Program-made: the position numbers and the translations under genes
Shown: positions 1 to 6,930 of the stretch, piece by piece
How the letters are laid out: every line of letters starts with the position of its first letter
Position numbering within the stretch: position 1 is the stretch's first letter
Notes under the pieces: model-generated
The model's database searches: none
Told to the model about the DNA's origin: nothing
What the model saw: only the letters and a program-made list of their open reading frames with translations
Assembly: GCA_018813085.1 (NCBI GenBank)
Contig: JAHJCI010000047.1
Span: 1-13,005, forward strand
Direction of reading: 5' to 3'
Length of the DNA stretch: 13,005 bases
DNA from: Candidatus Omnitrophota bacterium
Lineage (GTDB): Bacteria; Omnitrophota; Gorgyraeia; Gygaellales; JAHJCI01

Positions 1-77
1 AACTCGGCAGATTAAATAAAGAAGAGATGGAATCGCTGATTCCCTTTATCCAGGAAGCATTAAAACAGATGGATTAA
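1..77 (+). CDS. 3' end of an unidentified protein (partial)
   Basis: An open frame entering from the left edge gives 24 residues ending LKQMD before TAA at 75-77. The tail is helical and amphipathic (NKEEMESLIPFIQEALKQ). It is too short to assign a family. The next gene begins 11 bases after its stop with no clear Shine-Dalgarno, which suggests co-transcription. Confidence 0.45.
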   Translation, partial: LGRLNKEEMESLIPFIQEALKQMD

Positions 78-88
78 TCTTCTCACCT

Positions 89-481
89 ATGCCTTATAAA
101 CGGCCGCTCTTCAATATTATCTTCATAATTGCCTGCATGAATACCTTAGGATGTATTAGCCCGAATACTAACATATCGGGCATAAGAAATTTAGCAAGGT
201 TGGGTGGAAACGACCAGCTTAAGGAAAAAGCACTCCAGGAAGAAACAGCAAACTTCCTGAAAGTAAAAGACTATATAGATAATAAGAAAATGGAGGCAGG
301 ATTAAACGCAAAATCCTGCATAAGAAAATTCGGTAAGCCCGTTGTAATTACCTCTTATCCGGAAGGAGAAAAGTGGATATATAAACAAAGCAGCGTTGAC
401 TGGATAGGGGGCGAGAAGATATACCTGTTCTTTGATGCCCAGAAATACCTGACTAGCTGGGAATGTATCAACTGCTCATAA
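89..481 (+). CDS. BamE/SmpA-like outer-membrane lipoprotein (putative)
   Basis: This is a 130-residue exported protein. Residues 3-22 form a basic-then-hydrophobic signal peptide ending NTLGC, a plausible though imperfect lipobox with the lipidated Cys at 22. IIAC at 13-16 is an alternative. The C-terminal part (about 76-128) matches the look of the small SmpA/OmlA (BamE-like) fold: an FGKP turn, then short beta strands through EKWIYKQSSVDWIGGEKIY and LFFD. In such families the domain is an outer-membrane assembly or envelope lipoprotein module. The middle is charged and helical. The ATG at 89 is the only sensible start because the upstream stop is at 75-77, but there is no clear ribosome site, so it may be translationally coupled to the preceding gene. 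It ends 7 bases from the convergent EF-G gene. The family call is from pattern only; the lipoprotein nature is more secure. Confidence 0.6.
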   Translation: MPYKRPLFNIIFIIACMNTLGCISPNTNISGIRNLARLGGNDQLKEKALQEETANFLKVKDYIDNKKMEAGLNAKSCIRKFGKPVVITSYPEGEKWIYKQSSVDWIGGEKIYLFFDAQKYLTSWECINCS

Positions 482-488
482 AAGCGCT

Positions 489-3400
489 TTAATCAGCCGC
501 TTTAAATCTATTCTTGTTGCTATCTTCAACGATCCTTAATGCAATTTCAGCAGGAACCTGTTCATACCTCTTAAATTCCATATTGGCATTGGCCCTTCCA
601 CTGCTTAGGGAACGAAATGCCGTAGCATAACCGAACATTTCAGCAAGGGGTGCTTCGGCGTGAATAACCTTGAGCTTATTTCTTGCCTCAACATTCATAA
701 TCTTACCCCTTTTAGAGCAAATATAAGCTACAACACTGTTCATATACTCTTCGGAAGCAATTACCTCCAGGCTCATATACGGCTCAAGCAATACAGGCTG
801 AGCTTTCATAAAAACCTGCTTAAAACATCCTATGGCAGCAAGCCGAAAAGCAAGCTCAGAAGAATCTACATCATGAAAAGAGCCGTCAAAAAGATTTACC
901 TGAATATCGACAACAGGATAGCCCGCATATACGCCTTTCTGAATTATCTCACGAAGGCCTTTTTTTACAGCAGGTATGAAAGAGATAGGGATAGCGCCTC
1001 CTTTTATTTTATTTACGAATTCAAAACCCTTGCCGCGCTCAAGAGGCCTAATTTCAAAAACAACATGCCCGTATTGGCCTCTGCCGCCGGATTGCTTAAC
1101 ATGCTTATATTCTCCTTCTGCCTGGGAGAGGATTGTTTCTTTATAAGCAACCTTGGGCTGGCCAACCAAAACATCCACGTCAAATTCTTCCTTTAACCTG
1201 TCTACGATAATCTGAAGATGCAATTCTCCCATACCCGAAAGAATGCTTTCTTCGGTGCTTTTATCGACACGTACAGTCAATGTGGGATCTTCTTCAAGAA
1301 GACGCGAGAGCCCCTTGCCAAGCTTATCTTGTTCAGAGCGGGTCTTAGCTACTACACTTAAGGAAACTACCGGAATAGGAAACTGCATTTTCTCAAGCAG
1401 CACGGGATTTTCAGCATCGCTTATAGTATCGCCGGTATTGGTATCATCCAGGCCAATCAAAGCCACTATTTCACCGGCACAGGCGTATTCACGTATTTGC
1501 CTTTGGTTGGCGTGCATCTGCAGAATCCTGCCCACGCGTTCTTTTTTCTCTTTATTAACATTGTATACATATGAGCCTGTCTCTAACAGCCCGGAATATA
1601 CCCTGACATATACCAGCTTGCCCATATGAGGATCAGACTGGACCTTAAAGGCAAATGCGGCAAAAGGCTCGTTTATATCCGGCTTCCTTTCAATGACTTT
1701 ATCCGGCTCTTGCGGGTGATGGCCTTTCACGGGCGGCAAGTCAAGGGGGGAAGGCAGGTAAAGAGTTACCGCATCCAAAAGCTTTTGAATGCCTTTATTC
1801 TTAAGCGCAGAACCGCATAATACCGGAACAATCTTACCGGAGATTGTTCCCGAGCGTATAGCCCGCCTTAATTCATCAGGCGTTACGGAATCCGGAGAAT
1901 CCAGCATCTTCTTCATCAGCTGTTCGTCTTCACTAGCAACCTTCTCAAGCATAAGATTACGGTAATTCAAAGCTGTATCTTTATATTCTGGAGGTATTTC
2001 CTCTTTTTTAAAGTTTTTCCCTGAGTCTTCTTCCTCATATACGTATGCCTTCATTTCAATAAGATCGATTAACCCGCGAAAAGTACTTTCCTCGCCCAGC
2101 GGTATTGCCAGCGGAACAGGATTGGCAGCAAGCTTATCTTCGATTTCCTTTATAACGCCCGCGAAATTTGCTCCCACACGGTCCATTTTATTTACAAACG
2201 CTATTTTGGGTACGTTATACTTATTGGATTGCCTCCATACGGTTTCTGACTGCGGCTCAACTCCTCCCACGGCACAGAATACTGCCACTGCTCCATCAAG
2301 CACGCGCAGGCTTCGCTCCACCTCGGCAGTAAAATCAACATGCCCGGGCGTGTCGATTATATTAATCCTGTTTTCATTCCAGTAGCAGGTGGTTGCTGCC
2401 GAGGTAATGGTAATGCCCCGCTCCTGTTCCTGCTTCATCCAGTCCATCTGGGCTTTGCCGTCGTGAACCTCTCCGATCTTGTGAGAACGGCCCGTATAGA
2501 AAAGGACTCTTTCGGTAAGCGTGGTTTTTCCGGCATCAATATGCGCCATAATGCCGATATTCCTGAGTTTATCCAACTCGAATTCTACAGAGAGCTTTTG
2601 CTTAGTTTCTTCGGGTGGCTCTGGCTTTTTTGCTTCTTTTTCTTCAGCTGACTCTTGAAGCGGCTTTTTTTCCTCGGGTTTGCCTAAAGCCTCGCCAGAA
2701 AAAGAAGAAACTTCCTGAGCCTTGCTTTCTCCGGGCGGTTTTTCTCCAACCTCAGGCTGCTCAGCTTCCTCGGGCGCAGCTGTCTTAGCCTTATCGTTTT
2801 CCTCTACACTGAGGCCGGGTTCTTCTTTCTCTTCGGTCGCGGGCTGGTCTTCGCTAACCTCTTTTTCCCGGGAGGACGGAACAGGCCCTGCCTTAACCGC
2901 AGCAGCATTTCTATTCAGGTTAATGATTTCTTCTGTTAAGAAGATTACTTTTCTATCCTTTACTTCAAGCTCTTTTTCAAGGACGGTATATTCCTCCATC
3001 AGCTTGTTGAACTCTTTTCTGGAAATCCATTCGCTTTCTTCTTCGCGTTTTTTTAATTCGCGGATTGAGCCCTGCTGTTCTTTCCTCTCGTCAATCAGGC
3101 GCTGGATTTGATGCTTCATCCGCTCAATTTCTTCAGCCTTATCTTTAATTTTCTGCTCTTGAGGAGCCATTTTATCGATTAGCTCATTTATCCTGGCATT
3201 CAACTCAACGTTCTTTGAAAACTCCCCGGTTAGTTCCTTTTCCTTCTCCAGGAACCGGCTCCTGTAGGATGCGCATTCTTCTTTAATCTTATCTAAATTC
3301 TCTTCGCTCTTAGAAACCCATTCTTCTCTTTTTTCTATCTTAGCGCTTAAATCCGCTTGCTGTTTTTTATGCTCCTGCGATTGCAGGCTCGCGGCACTAT

Positions 3401-3614
3401 ACTCTGCTTTGATTTTATCAAGCTCTGACTTTAAGGAATTCATCTCCTCCTTGAGCCTGGACTTATCCCTCCTGAGATTTTCCTCTGTTTGCTTGAACAT
3501 ACGGGATTCATTTTGGGACTTTTTATATTCAGTATCCGTAACAGGAGAGAAGAATACCGTATAGGTAGCCCAAATAAGAACTAGAGAAGCTGAAATTACG
3601 AATAACAAAATCAT
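489..3614 (-). CDS. Membrane-anchored coiled-coil / elongation factor G fusion
   Basis: This 1041-residue protein carries a full-length EF-G (about residues 347-1041, the usual size of roughly 690) behind a 346-residue extension. Extension: one hydrophobic segment (2-22), then a Lys/Glu-rich heptad-like coiled coil (about 31-235), then a Glu/Pro/Lys-rich low-complexity linker (about 240-340). The positively charged flank after the segment predicts a cytoplasmic coil and EF-G. EF-G motifs are intact: AHIDAGKTT (357-365), RGITITS (399-405), DTPGH (421-425), NKMD (475-478) and GSALK (601-605). The G' insert, domains II and III, domain IV (GGRGQYGHV 843-851; [10 protein letters not shown] 911-920) and domain V follow, so translocase chemistry should be retained. 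The ATG has a strong GGAGG 4 bases upstream, while no ribosome site precedes the EF-G domain, so the fusion looks like the translated product. It stands alone, outside any str operon, which suggests a paralogue of the housekeeping fusA. EF-G identity is near certain; a specialised role is inference. Confidence 0.93.
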   Translation of the reverse strand: MILLFVISASLVLIWATYTVFFSPVTDTEYKKSQNESRMFKQTEENLRRDKSRLKEEMNSLKSELDKIKAEYSAASLQSQEHKKQQADLSAKIEKREEWVSKSEENLDKIKEECASYRSRFLEKEKELTGEFSKNVELNARINELIDKMAPQEQKIKDKAEEIERMKHQIQRLIDERKEQQGSIRELKKREEESEWISRKEFNKLMEEYTVLEKELEVKDRKVIFLTEEIINLNRNAAAVKAGPVPSSREKEVSEDQPATEEKEEPGLSVEENDKAKTAAPEEAEQPEVGEKPPGESKAQEVSSFSGEALGKPEEKKPLQESAEEKEAKKPEPPEETKQKLSVEFELDKLRNIGIMAHIDAGKTTLTERVLFYTGRSHKIGEVHDGKAQMDWMKQEQERGITITSAATTCYWNENRINIIDTPGHVDFTAEVERSLRVLDGAVAVFCAVGGVEPQSETVWRQSNKYNVPKIAFVNKMDRVGANFAGVIKEIEDKLAANPVPLAIPLGEESTFRGLIDLIEMKAYVYEEEDSGKNFKKEEIPPEYKDTALNYRNLMLEKVASEDEQLMKKMLDSPDSVTPDELRRAIRSGTISGKIVPVLCGSALKNKGIQKLLDAVTLYLPSPLDLPPVKGHHPQEPDKVIERKPDINEPFAAFAFKVQSDPHMGKLVYVRVYSGLLETGSYVYNVNKEKKERVGRILQMHANQRQIREYACAGEIVALIGLDDTNTGDTISDAENPVLLEKMQFPIPVVSLSVVAKTRSEQDKLGKGLSRLLEEDPTLTVRVDKSTEESILSGMGELHLQIIVDRLKEEFDVDVLVGQPKVAYKETILSQAEGEYKHVKQSGGRGQYGHVVFEIRPLERGKGFEFVNKIKGGAIPISFIPAVKKGLREIIQKGVYAGYPVVDIQVNLFDGSFHDVDSSELAFRLAAIGCFKQVFMKAQPVLLEPYMSLEVIASEEYMNSVVAYICSKRGKIMNVEARNKLKVIHAEAPLAEMFGYATAFRSLSSGRANANMEFKRYEQVPAEIALRIVEDSNKNRFKAAD

Positions 3615-3618
3615 TTAA

Positions 3619-3623
3619 CCTCC
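3619..3623 (-). promoter_or_regulatory. Shine-Dalgarno GGAGG of the EF-G fusion
   Basis: On the minus strand GGAGG is followed by TTAA and then ATG, a near-ideal ribosome site. It decides the start at 3614. That places the membrane segment and coiled coil in the translated product rather than in an untranslated or separate reading frame. Confidence 0.8.
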
Positions 3624-3640
3624 GGAATTTAATATATTTA

Positions 3641-3668
3641 ATTTTAACATAACTTTAGAAAATGAAAA
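3641..3668 (-). promoter_or_regulatory. Candidate sigma-70 promoter for the EF-G fusion
   Basis: On the minus strand TTTTCA (3668-3663) and TAAAAT (3646-3641) are separated by 16 bases. The -10 matches consensus at five of six positions and the -35 only loosely. It sits 27 bases before the start codon and is the best pair in the divergent gap. It is predicted from sequence only. Confidence 0.35.
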
Positions 3669-3737
3669 GACTTGTTTTTCTAAAGCATAAGCTGTTTGAC
3701 CAAAACGGAATATTTTGATAGTTTTTAACGCTGAATG

Positions 3738-3746
3738 TGGTATAAT
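3738..3746 (+). promoter_or_regulatory. Extended -10 promoter TGGTATAAT of the HD-GYP gene
   Basis: A perfect TATAAT (3741-3746) is preceded by TGG, giving the extended -10 form TGnTATAAT, which can work with a weak -35. TTGATA at 3715-3720 resembles a -35 but lies 20 bases away, which is long. Transcription should start near 3752-3754, at or next to the ATG at 3754. Confidence 0.6.
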
Positions 3747-3753
3747 ATTCAAA

Positions 3754-5133
3754 ATGAAAAATAATTTTTACCTTGATATCGCTACTGCCAATAACCTGGG
3801 GATAGGGCTTTTTAAATACTCCCTGCTGCCGGAAGAAAAGTTTTTTCTTGTCAATTCTACCTTTAGTGACATATTAGGTTACCCCTCTGTTGAAGACCTG
3901 GAGAATGAAAAACTAGGCAACCTTTTTTATAAGGCCTCTGATAAAGAGGCATTCTTTGCGGCTTTAAAGAAAGAGGGGAAAATCAAGTTCTTTGAAACCA
4001 GCTTTAAGGATAAGCGCGGAAATATTCCCTGGATAGCAATTACCGCATCCCTGGTAACCTCGGCTAATCAGGAAGAATATATCGAGGGCATGATCGAGGA
4101 TATTACCTCCCACAAAAAAATGGAGGAGCAATTATCCCTGGAAAGGGACTTTCTACAGGGACTGCTGGATAATATCCCGGATGCTATTTATTTTAAGGAC
4201 CTCCTTAACCGCATTATCAAAGTAAATCAGTTTTATGCAAAAGGCGTTGGGCTTAATCCTGAGGAAATCGTAGGCAAGACAGATTTTGATTTCTTTCCGC
4301 ATGACCAGGCGCAAAAAATGTTTGATGACGACAATAGGATTATTAAAACCGGCAAACCTATTATCGGCGAGATAGAACGCACCCTACTTAAAAACGGAAC
4401 ATGGAATCAGGTAATTACTACAAAGATCCCGATGTGTGACAGGGAAGGAAAGATCATAGGAACAATGGGAATAACCCGGGATATGACTGCTTACGCCAAC
4501 CTTGAGAAAGAACGCATTGCCATGGTTATAAACTCACTCACCGTCCTGGGCAGGGCATTGGAGATGCGCGACCCCTACACCTTCAGCCACACGCGCCATG
4601 TAGCCAATATCGCCGAGAAAATAGGAGAAGCGCTGGGCTGGGATAAGAACCGGCTGCTGGGAATAAAATTAGCCGGAGAATTACACGACCTGGGTAAGAT
4701 CAGTATTCCTCTGGACATATTGAATAAACCCGGAAAGCTAAGCGACCTGGAATACAGTTTTGTTCAGCAGCACGTGATCAAATGCTATAACCTTATTAAA
4801 GACATAGATTTTCCTTTTGCCTTAGCTGAAATAATATATCAACACCATGAACGCTTAGACGGTTCCGGCTATCCCCGCAAGCTAAAAGGAGACGAAATTC
4901 TACTGGAATCGCGCATCCTTGCTGTAAGCGATGTCCTGGAATCAATGGTTTCATACCGGCCCTACCGCCAGGCGCTGGGCTTTGATACGGCCTGCGCAGA
5001 ACTGATTCAGGGCCGAGGTTCAAAATACGATCCGCAAATTGTAGAGATCATGCTTAACCTCGTCAATGAAAACGGCAAAAAGCCATTCTGGCATATCCCC
5101 GGATTCCTGGATCCATTTTCTATTCCCTCATAA
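3754..5133 (+). CDS. PAS-PAS-HD-GYP cyclic-di-GMP phosphodiesterase
   Basis: This is a 459-residue soluble sensor enzyme. Two PAS modules (about 20-119 and 131-247) are each followed by the usual exit segment (IEDITSHKKMEEQL; GITRDMTAY). An HD-GYP domain (about 259-437) follows, with metal and signature residues in place: H279 in FSHTRHV, HDLGK (311-315), HHERLDGSGYP (364-374) and the RILAVSDVLESMVSYRPYR stretch. HD-GYP enzymes hydrolyse c-di-GMP to pGpG or GMP. The PAS domains presumably sense redox, ligand or light input, but no cofactor residue can be read. There is no transmembrane segment or receiver. An in-frame TTG at 3715 would extend the protein by 13 residues, but that stretch contains the TATAAT box, so the ATG at 3754 is preferred, giving a probably leaderless mRNA. 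The PilZ protein at 6529 is a possible responder in the same signalling network. Confidence 0.9.
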   Translation: MKNNFYLDIATANNLGIGLFKYSLLPEEKFFLVNSTFSDILGYPSVEDLENEKLGNLFYKASDKEAFFAALKKEGKIKFFETSFKDKRGNIPWIAITASLVTSANQEEYIEGMIEDITSHKKMEEQLSLERDFLQGLLDNIPDAIYFKDLLNRIIKVNQFYAKGVGLNPEEIVGKTDFDFFPHDQAQKMFDDDNRIIKTGKPIIGEIERTLLKNGTWNQVITTKIPMCDREGKIIGTMGITRDMTAYANLEKERIAMVINSLTVLGRALEMRDPYTFSHTRHVANIAEKIGEALGWDKNRLLGIKLAGELHDLGKISIPLDILNKPGKLSDLEYSFVQQHVIKCYNLIKDIDFPFALAEIIYQHHERLDGSGYPRKLKGDEILLESRILAVSDVLESMVSYRPYRQALGFDTACAELIQGRGSKYDPQIVEIMLNLVNENGKKPFWHIPGFLDPFSIPS

Positions 5134-5182
5134 TACACAATACCCCAAGAAGGCCTTATTCATTAAGAAGATAGAAAAAATG

Positions 5183-5211
5183 TTTACTACGGGAGAATAG
5201 ATAGATATAAT
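5183..5211 (+). promoter_or_regulatory. Candidate sigma-70 promoter upstream of the AsmA-like gene
   Basis: TTTACT (5183-5188) and a perfect TATAAT (5206-5211) are separated by exactly 17 bases. Transcription would start near 5218, leaving a leader of about 143 bases before the ATG at 5361. The intrinsic terminator at 5293 lies inside that leader. Confidence 0.55.
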
Positions 5212-5217
5212 AATAAA

Positions 5218-5332
5218 AACCGCCACAAGCGCTGAATTATCCTAAAAAAGTAAAAAAGAGCGTGGCAAATGAGTATAAAAATATTTTAGAGCAAAAAAGC
5301 AACTCAAGAAAGATAGCGAGTTGCTTTTTTAT
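5218..5332 (+). ncRNA. Candidate terminated leader RNA or small RNA
   Basis: This is the stretch between the predicted start of transcription and the intrinsic terminator, about 115 bases. GCCAC (5222-5226) can pair with GTGGC (5262-5266) to close an A-rich loop ahead of the terminator hairpin. A six-codon frame, ATG at 5269 to TAG at 5289, lies between the two structures. No known riboswitch or sRNA family is recognised. It could be an attenuated leader of the AsmA-like gene, an independent small RNA, or simply the spacer after the HD-GYP gene. Confidence 0.3.
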
Positions 5333-5337
5333 TTTTT
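5293..5337 (+). terminator. Strong intrinsic terminator
   Basis: Positions 5293-5305 and 5318-5330 form a perfect 13-bp stem (core GCAACTC/GAGTTGC, flanked by A6/T6) around a 12-base loop. A T-rich tail runs on to 5338. It lies 160 bases after the HD-GYP stop and 23 bases before the AsmA-like ATG, so it may end the former transcript, attenuate the latter, or both. Confidence 0.8.
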
Positions 5338-5360
5338 TGCAATTATAGAAAGGGTGCTGA

Positions 5361-6176
5361 ATGAACAAAAAACTCCTAATAATTCTTGCGCTGTTAGCTC
5401 TCTTAGTTGTAGTTATGTTTTCTAAGAATTTAATAGCAAAAACAGCTCTTTCAGCAGGCGTAAAAGCAATTACAGGACTAAACCTGAGTATGAAAAGTAT
5501 GAATGTAGAAATATTTAAAACTTTGATCGGTATCAAGGAACTAAAGCTGTATAACCCTTCAGGATTTCCTGACAAGCTGATGATAGAGATGCCCGAGATT
5601 TATATCGATTACGACCTGGGCTCGTTTCTTGGTGGGCGAGCGCATTTTGAAGAAATACGGCTTAACATAAAAGAATTTTTTGTTGTAAAAAATGAAAATG
5701 GAGAGCTTAATCTTAATTCCCTGAAGATAGTGAAAGCCGGGAAGGAAGGCCTGCCTAAAGAAGAGAAAAAAGAAGCAGCCGGGATGCCTGAGTTAAAGAT
5801 TGACATGCTTCAGTTAAAGATTGGCAAGGTGATATATAAAGATTATTCCGCAGGCAGAGCACCTAAGATCAGGGAATTCAAGGTTAATATTGATGAGAAA
5901 TATAAAAATATAACAGACCCGCGTGTCTTTGCCAGCCTGATAATTACCAAGGCGCTGATGAATACCACCATAGCAAGCCTGACTAACTTTGATTTAGGCC
6001 CTTTAACCCTGGGGCTTGGAGAAACACTAAAGGGTGCAACTAAGATTACCACAGATGTTGCCGGAAAAACACTGGAAGCAGGAAAAGAGATAGGAAAAGA
6101 GGCTGTTGAGACAGTGGGCAAGGCTATAGATAAAACCGGTGAAACTATAAAGAAAATTCTCCCTTTTGGGAAATAG
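5361..6176 (+). CDS. AsmA-like N-terminal domain membrane protein
   Basis: This 271-residue protein has one N-terminal transmembrane segment (4-20) and a region (about 36-120) typical of AsmA-family N-termini: VEIFKTLIGIKELKLYNPSG, then FPDKLMIEMPEIYIDYDLGS and a later NGELNLNSL strand. AsmA-like proteins belong to the group linked to lipid transport and outer-membrane homeostasis. This one is far shorter than full AsmA and keeps only the start of the beta-groove. The C-terminus (about 221-267) switches to an amphipathic Lys/Glu/Ala/Thr helix with a roughly 11-residue rhythm (GATKITTD, GKTLEAGKE, GKEAVETV, GKAIDKTGE), reminiscent of apolipoprotein or LEA-type lipid-surface helices. AAAGGGTG upstream is the ribosome site. 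The PLDc_N protein follows after 26 bases. Periplasmic orientation and lipid binding are inference. Confidence 0.7.
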   Translation: MNKKLLIILALLALLVVVMFSKNLIAKTALSAGVKAITGLNLSMKSMNVEIFKTLIGIKELKLYNPSGFPDKLMIEMPEIYIDYDLGSFLGGRAHFEEIRLNIKEFFVVKNENGELNLNSLKIVKAGKEGLPKEEKKEAAGMPELKIDMLQLKIGKVIYKDYSAGRAPKIREFKVNIDEKYKNITDPRVFASLIITKALMNTTIASLTNFDLGPLTLGLGETLKGATKITTDVAGKTLEAGKEIGKEAVETVGKAIDKTGETIKKILPFGK

Positions 6177-6202
6177 ATTTATATAAACGAAAGGAGGGCG
6201 TG

Positions 6203-6370
6203 ATGCAGGGAATACTTGCCGTTGTAATTTTTCTGCTGGATATTATTGCCATTATCGATGCTTTAAAAAGCTCCCTGGAAACAGGCAAAAAAGTACTCTG
6301 GGTAATATTGATTTTTATCCTGCCGGTTGTCGGCCTGATCCTTTATTACCTGGTAGGTAAAAAGAAATAA
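6203..6370 (+). CDS. Small PLDc_N-type membrane protein
   Basis: This 55-residue protein has two hydrophobic segments (4-20 and 32-50) joined by a short loop, SSLETGKKVLW, and ends with basic GKKK. The pattern LDIIAIIDAL, then W-I-L-IFILPVVGLILYYLVG, is that of the phospholipase D-nuclease N-terminal (PLDc_N) membrane module, which occurs in cardiolipin synthases and, very often, as tiny stand-alone proteins of unknown role. AAGGAGGG (6191-6198) is an excellent ribosome site 4 bases from the ATG. An in-frame GTG directly upstream is less likely. It starts 26 bases after the AsmA-like gene and is probably in the same operon. There is no catalytic HKD motif. Confidence 0.75.
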   Translation: MQGILAVVIFLLDIIAIIDALKSSLETGKKVLWVILIFILPVVGLILYYLVGKKK

Positions 6371-6462
6371 TTCCTGATGATCACTGTTTTAAGTTAGCGA
6401 CTCTGACATTTTTCTTGCCTGAATCAATAAAGAGTGATATATTGACAAACATAATAGGATTT

Positions 6463-6491
6463 TTGACTTTTACGGCAAGATATATTGTAAC
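6463..6491 (+). promoter_or_regulatory. Weak candidate promoter for the PilZ gene
   Basis: TTGACT (6463-6468) and TGTAAC (6486-6491) are separated by 17 bases. The -35 is good and the -10 poor (four of six). A perfect TTGACA at 6443 has no usable -10 partner. The 158-base gap holds no other recognisable structure and no convincing terminator. Confidence 0.3.
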
Positions 6492-6528
6492 CTACTGGCA
6501 ATATTAGCGTTAATAATGGCATAGACTC

Positions 6529-6930
6529 ATGGAATATACAGGCCCTGAGAAGAGAAAATACAAAAGAATAAAACGCCCCTTTACCGCCAGGGTCAGGTTT
6601 TTAAATGAAAAAATAGAGCCCCTGGAGCGGCCTGTTAAAGAGGATTCCAATTGGGATGTCGTAATAATAAAAGATATAAGCGCCGGAGGAATCTCTTTTA
6701 GTTACGTTGAGAAAATTCCTATCGGCTCAACACTGGAATTCTCCATCATGTTGCCTTTTGCCAGAGACCCTATTCATTGTTTCGGGCGGGTATGCCGCGT
6801 AGACGGAGCTGATTCTAATAAACCTGAGATGAAATTTCAAATTTACGTTATTGCTGCCAGCTTTATGGAAATCTCACCGGCAAATCAAAAAGCTATATCC
6901 GAATATGCAAGAGAAATTTCCCGCTTTTAA
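6529..6930 (+). CDS. PilZ-domain cyclic-di-GMP-binding protein
   Basis: This 133-residue protein is a single PilZ domain. The ligand motif RxxxR is present as RKYKR (9-13), in a very basic N-terminus, and the second motif D/NxSxxG is DISAGG (49-54). The remainder forms the expected beta barrel: GSTLEFSIMLPF, then HCFGRVCRV, then the closing helix. PilZ proteins bind c-di-GMP dimers and relay the signal to motility, exopolysaccharide or transcription partners. This one has no output domain, so it must act through a partner. No Shine-Dalgarno precedes the ATG. The pseudouridine synthase gene overlaps its 3' end by 26 bases, so the two are probably co-expressed. The HD-GYP enzyme at 3754 could control the signal it reads. 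Confidence 0.88.
   Translation: MEYTGPEKRKYKRIKRPFTARVRFLNEKIEPLERPVKEDSNWDVVIIKDISAGGISFSYVEKIPIGSTLEFSIMLPFARDPIHCFGRVCRVDGADSNKPEMKFQIYVIAASFMEISPANQKAISEYAREISRF

Noticed and set aside
481..503. AAAGCG/CGCTTT inverted repeat between the convergent genes, as a bidirectional terminator
   Set aside because: Only six base pairs with an 11-base loop and no T tract in either direction; it overlaps the EF-G stop.
2574..2576. Internal TTG on the minus strand (residue 347) as a separate start for an ordinary EF-G
   Set aside because: It would give a normal-looking [14 protein letters not shown] start, but no Shine-Dalgarno precedes it, while the upstream ATG has a perfect one. Kept only as a possible secondary product.
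660..3111. Several plus-strand open frames inside the EF-G gene (for example 660-1196, 1243-1629 and 2722-3111)
   Set aside because: They lie antisense to a clearly conserved EF-G and its coiled coil, have no family features or ribosome sites, and their composition mirrors the antisense of a Lys/Glu-rich protein.
3715..3753. TTG start extending the HD-GYP protein by 13 residues
   Set aside because: The extra stretch contains the TATAAT box and has no ribosome site; the ATG at 3754 begins a normal PAS protein.
6443..6448. Perfect -35 hexamer TTGACA
   Set aside because: No acceptable -10 lies 15-19 bases downstream, so it was not called as a promoter.
6851..6904. Upstream extension of the pseudouridine synthase
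   Set aside because: It overlaps the conserved PilZ gene and the extra residues do not resemble the family's N-terminus.
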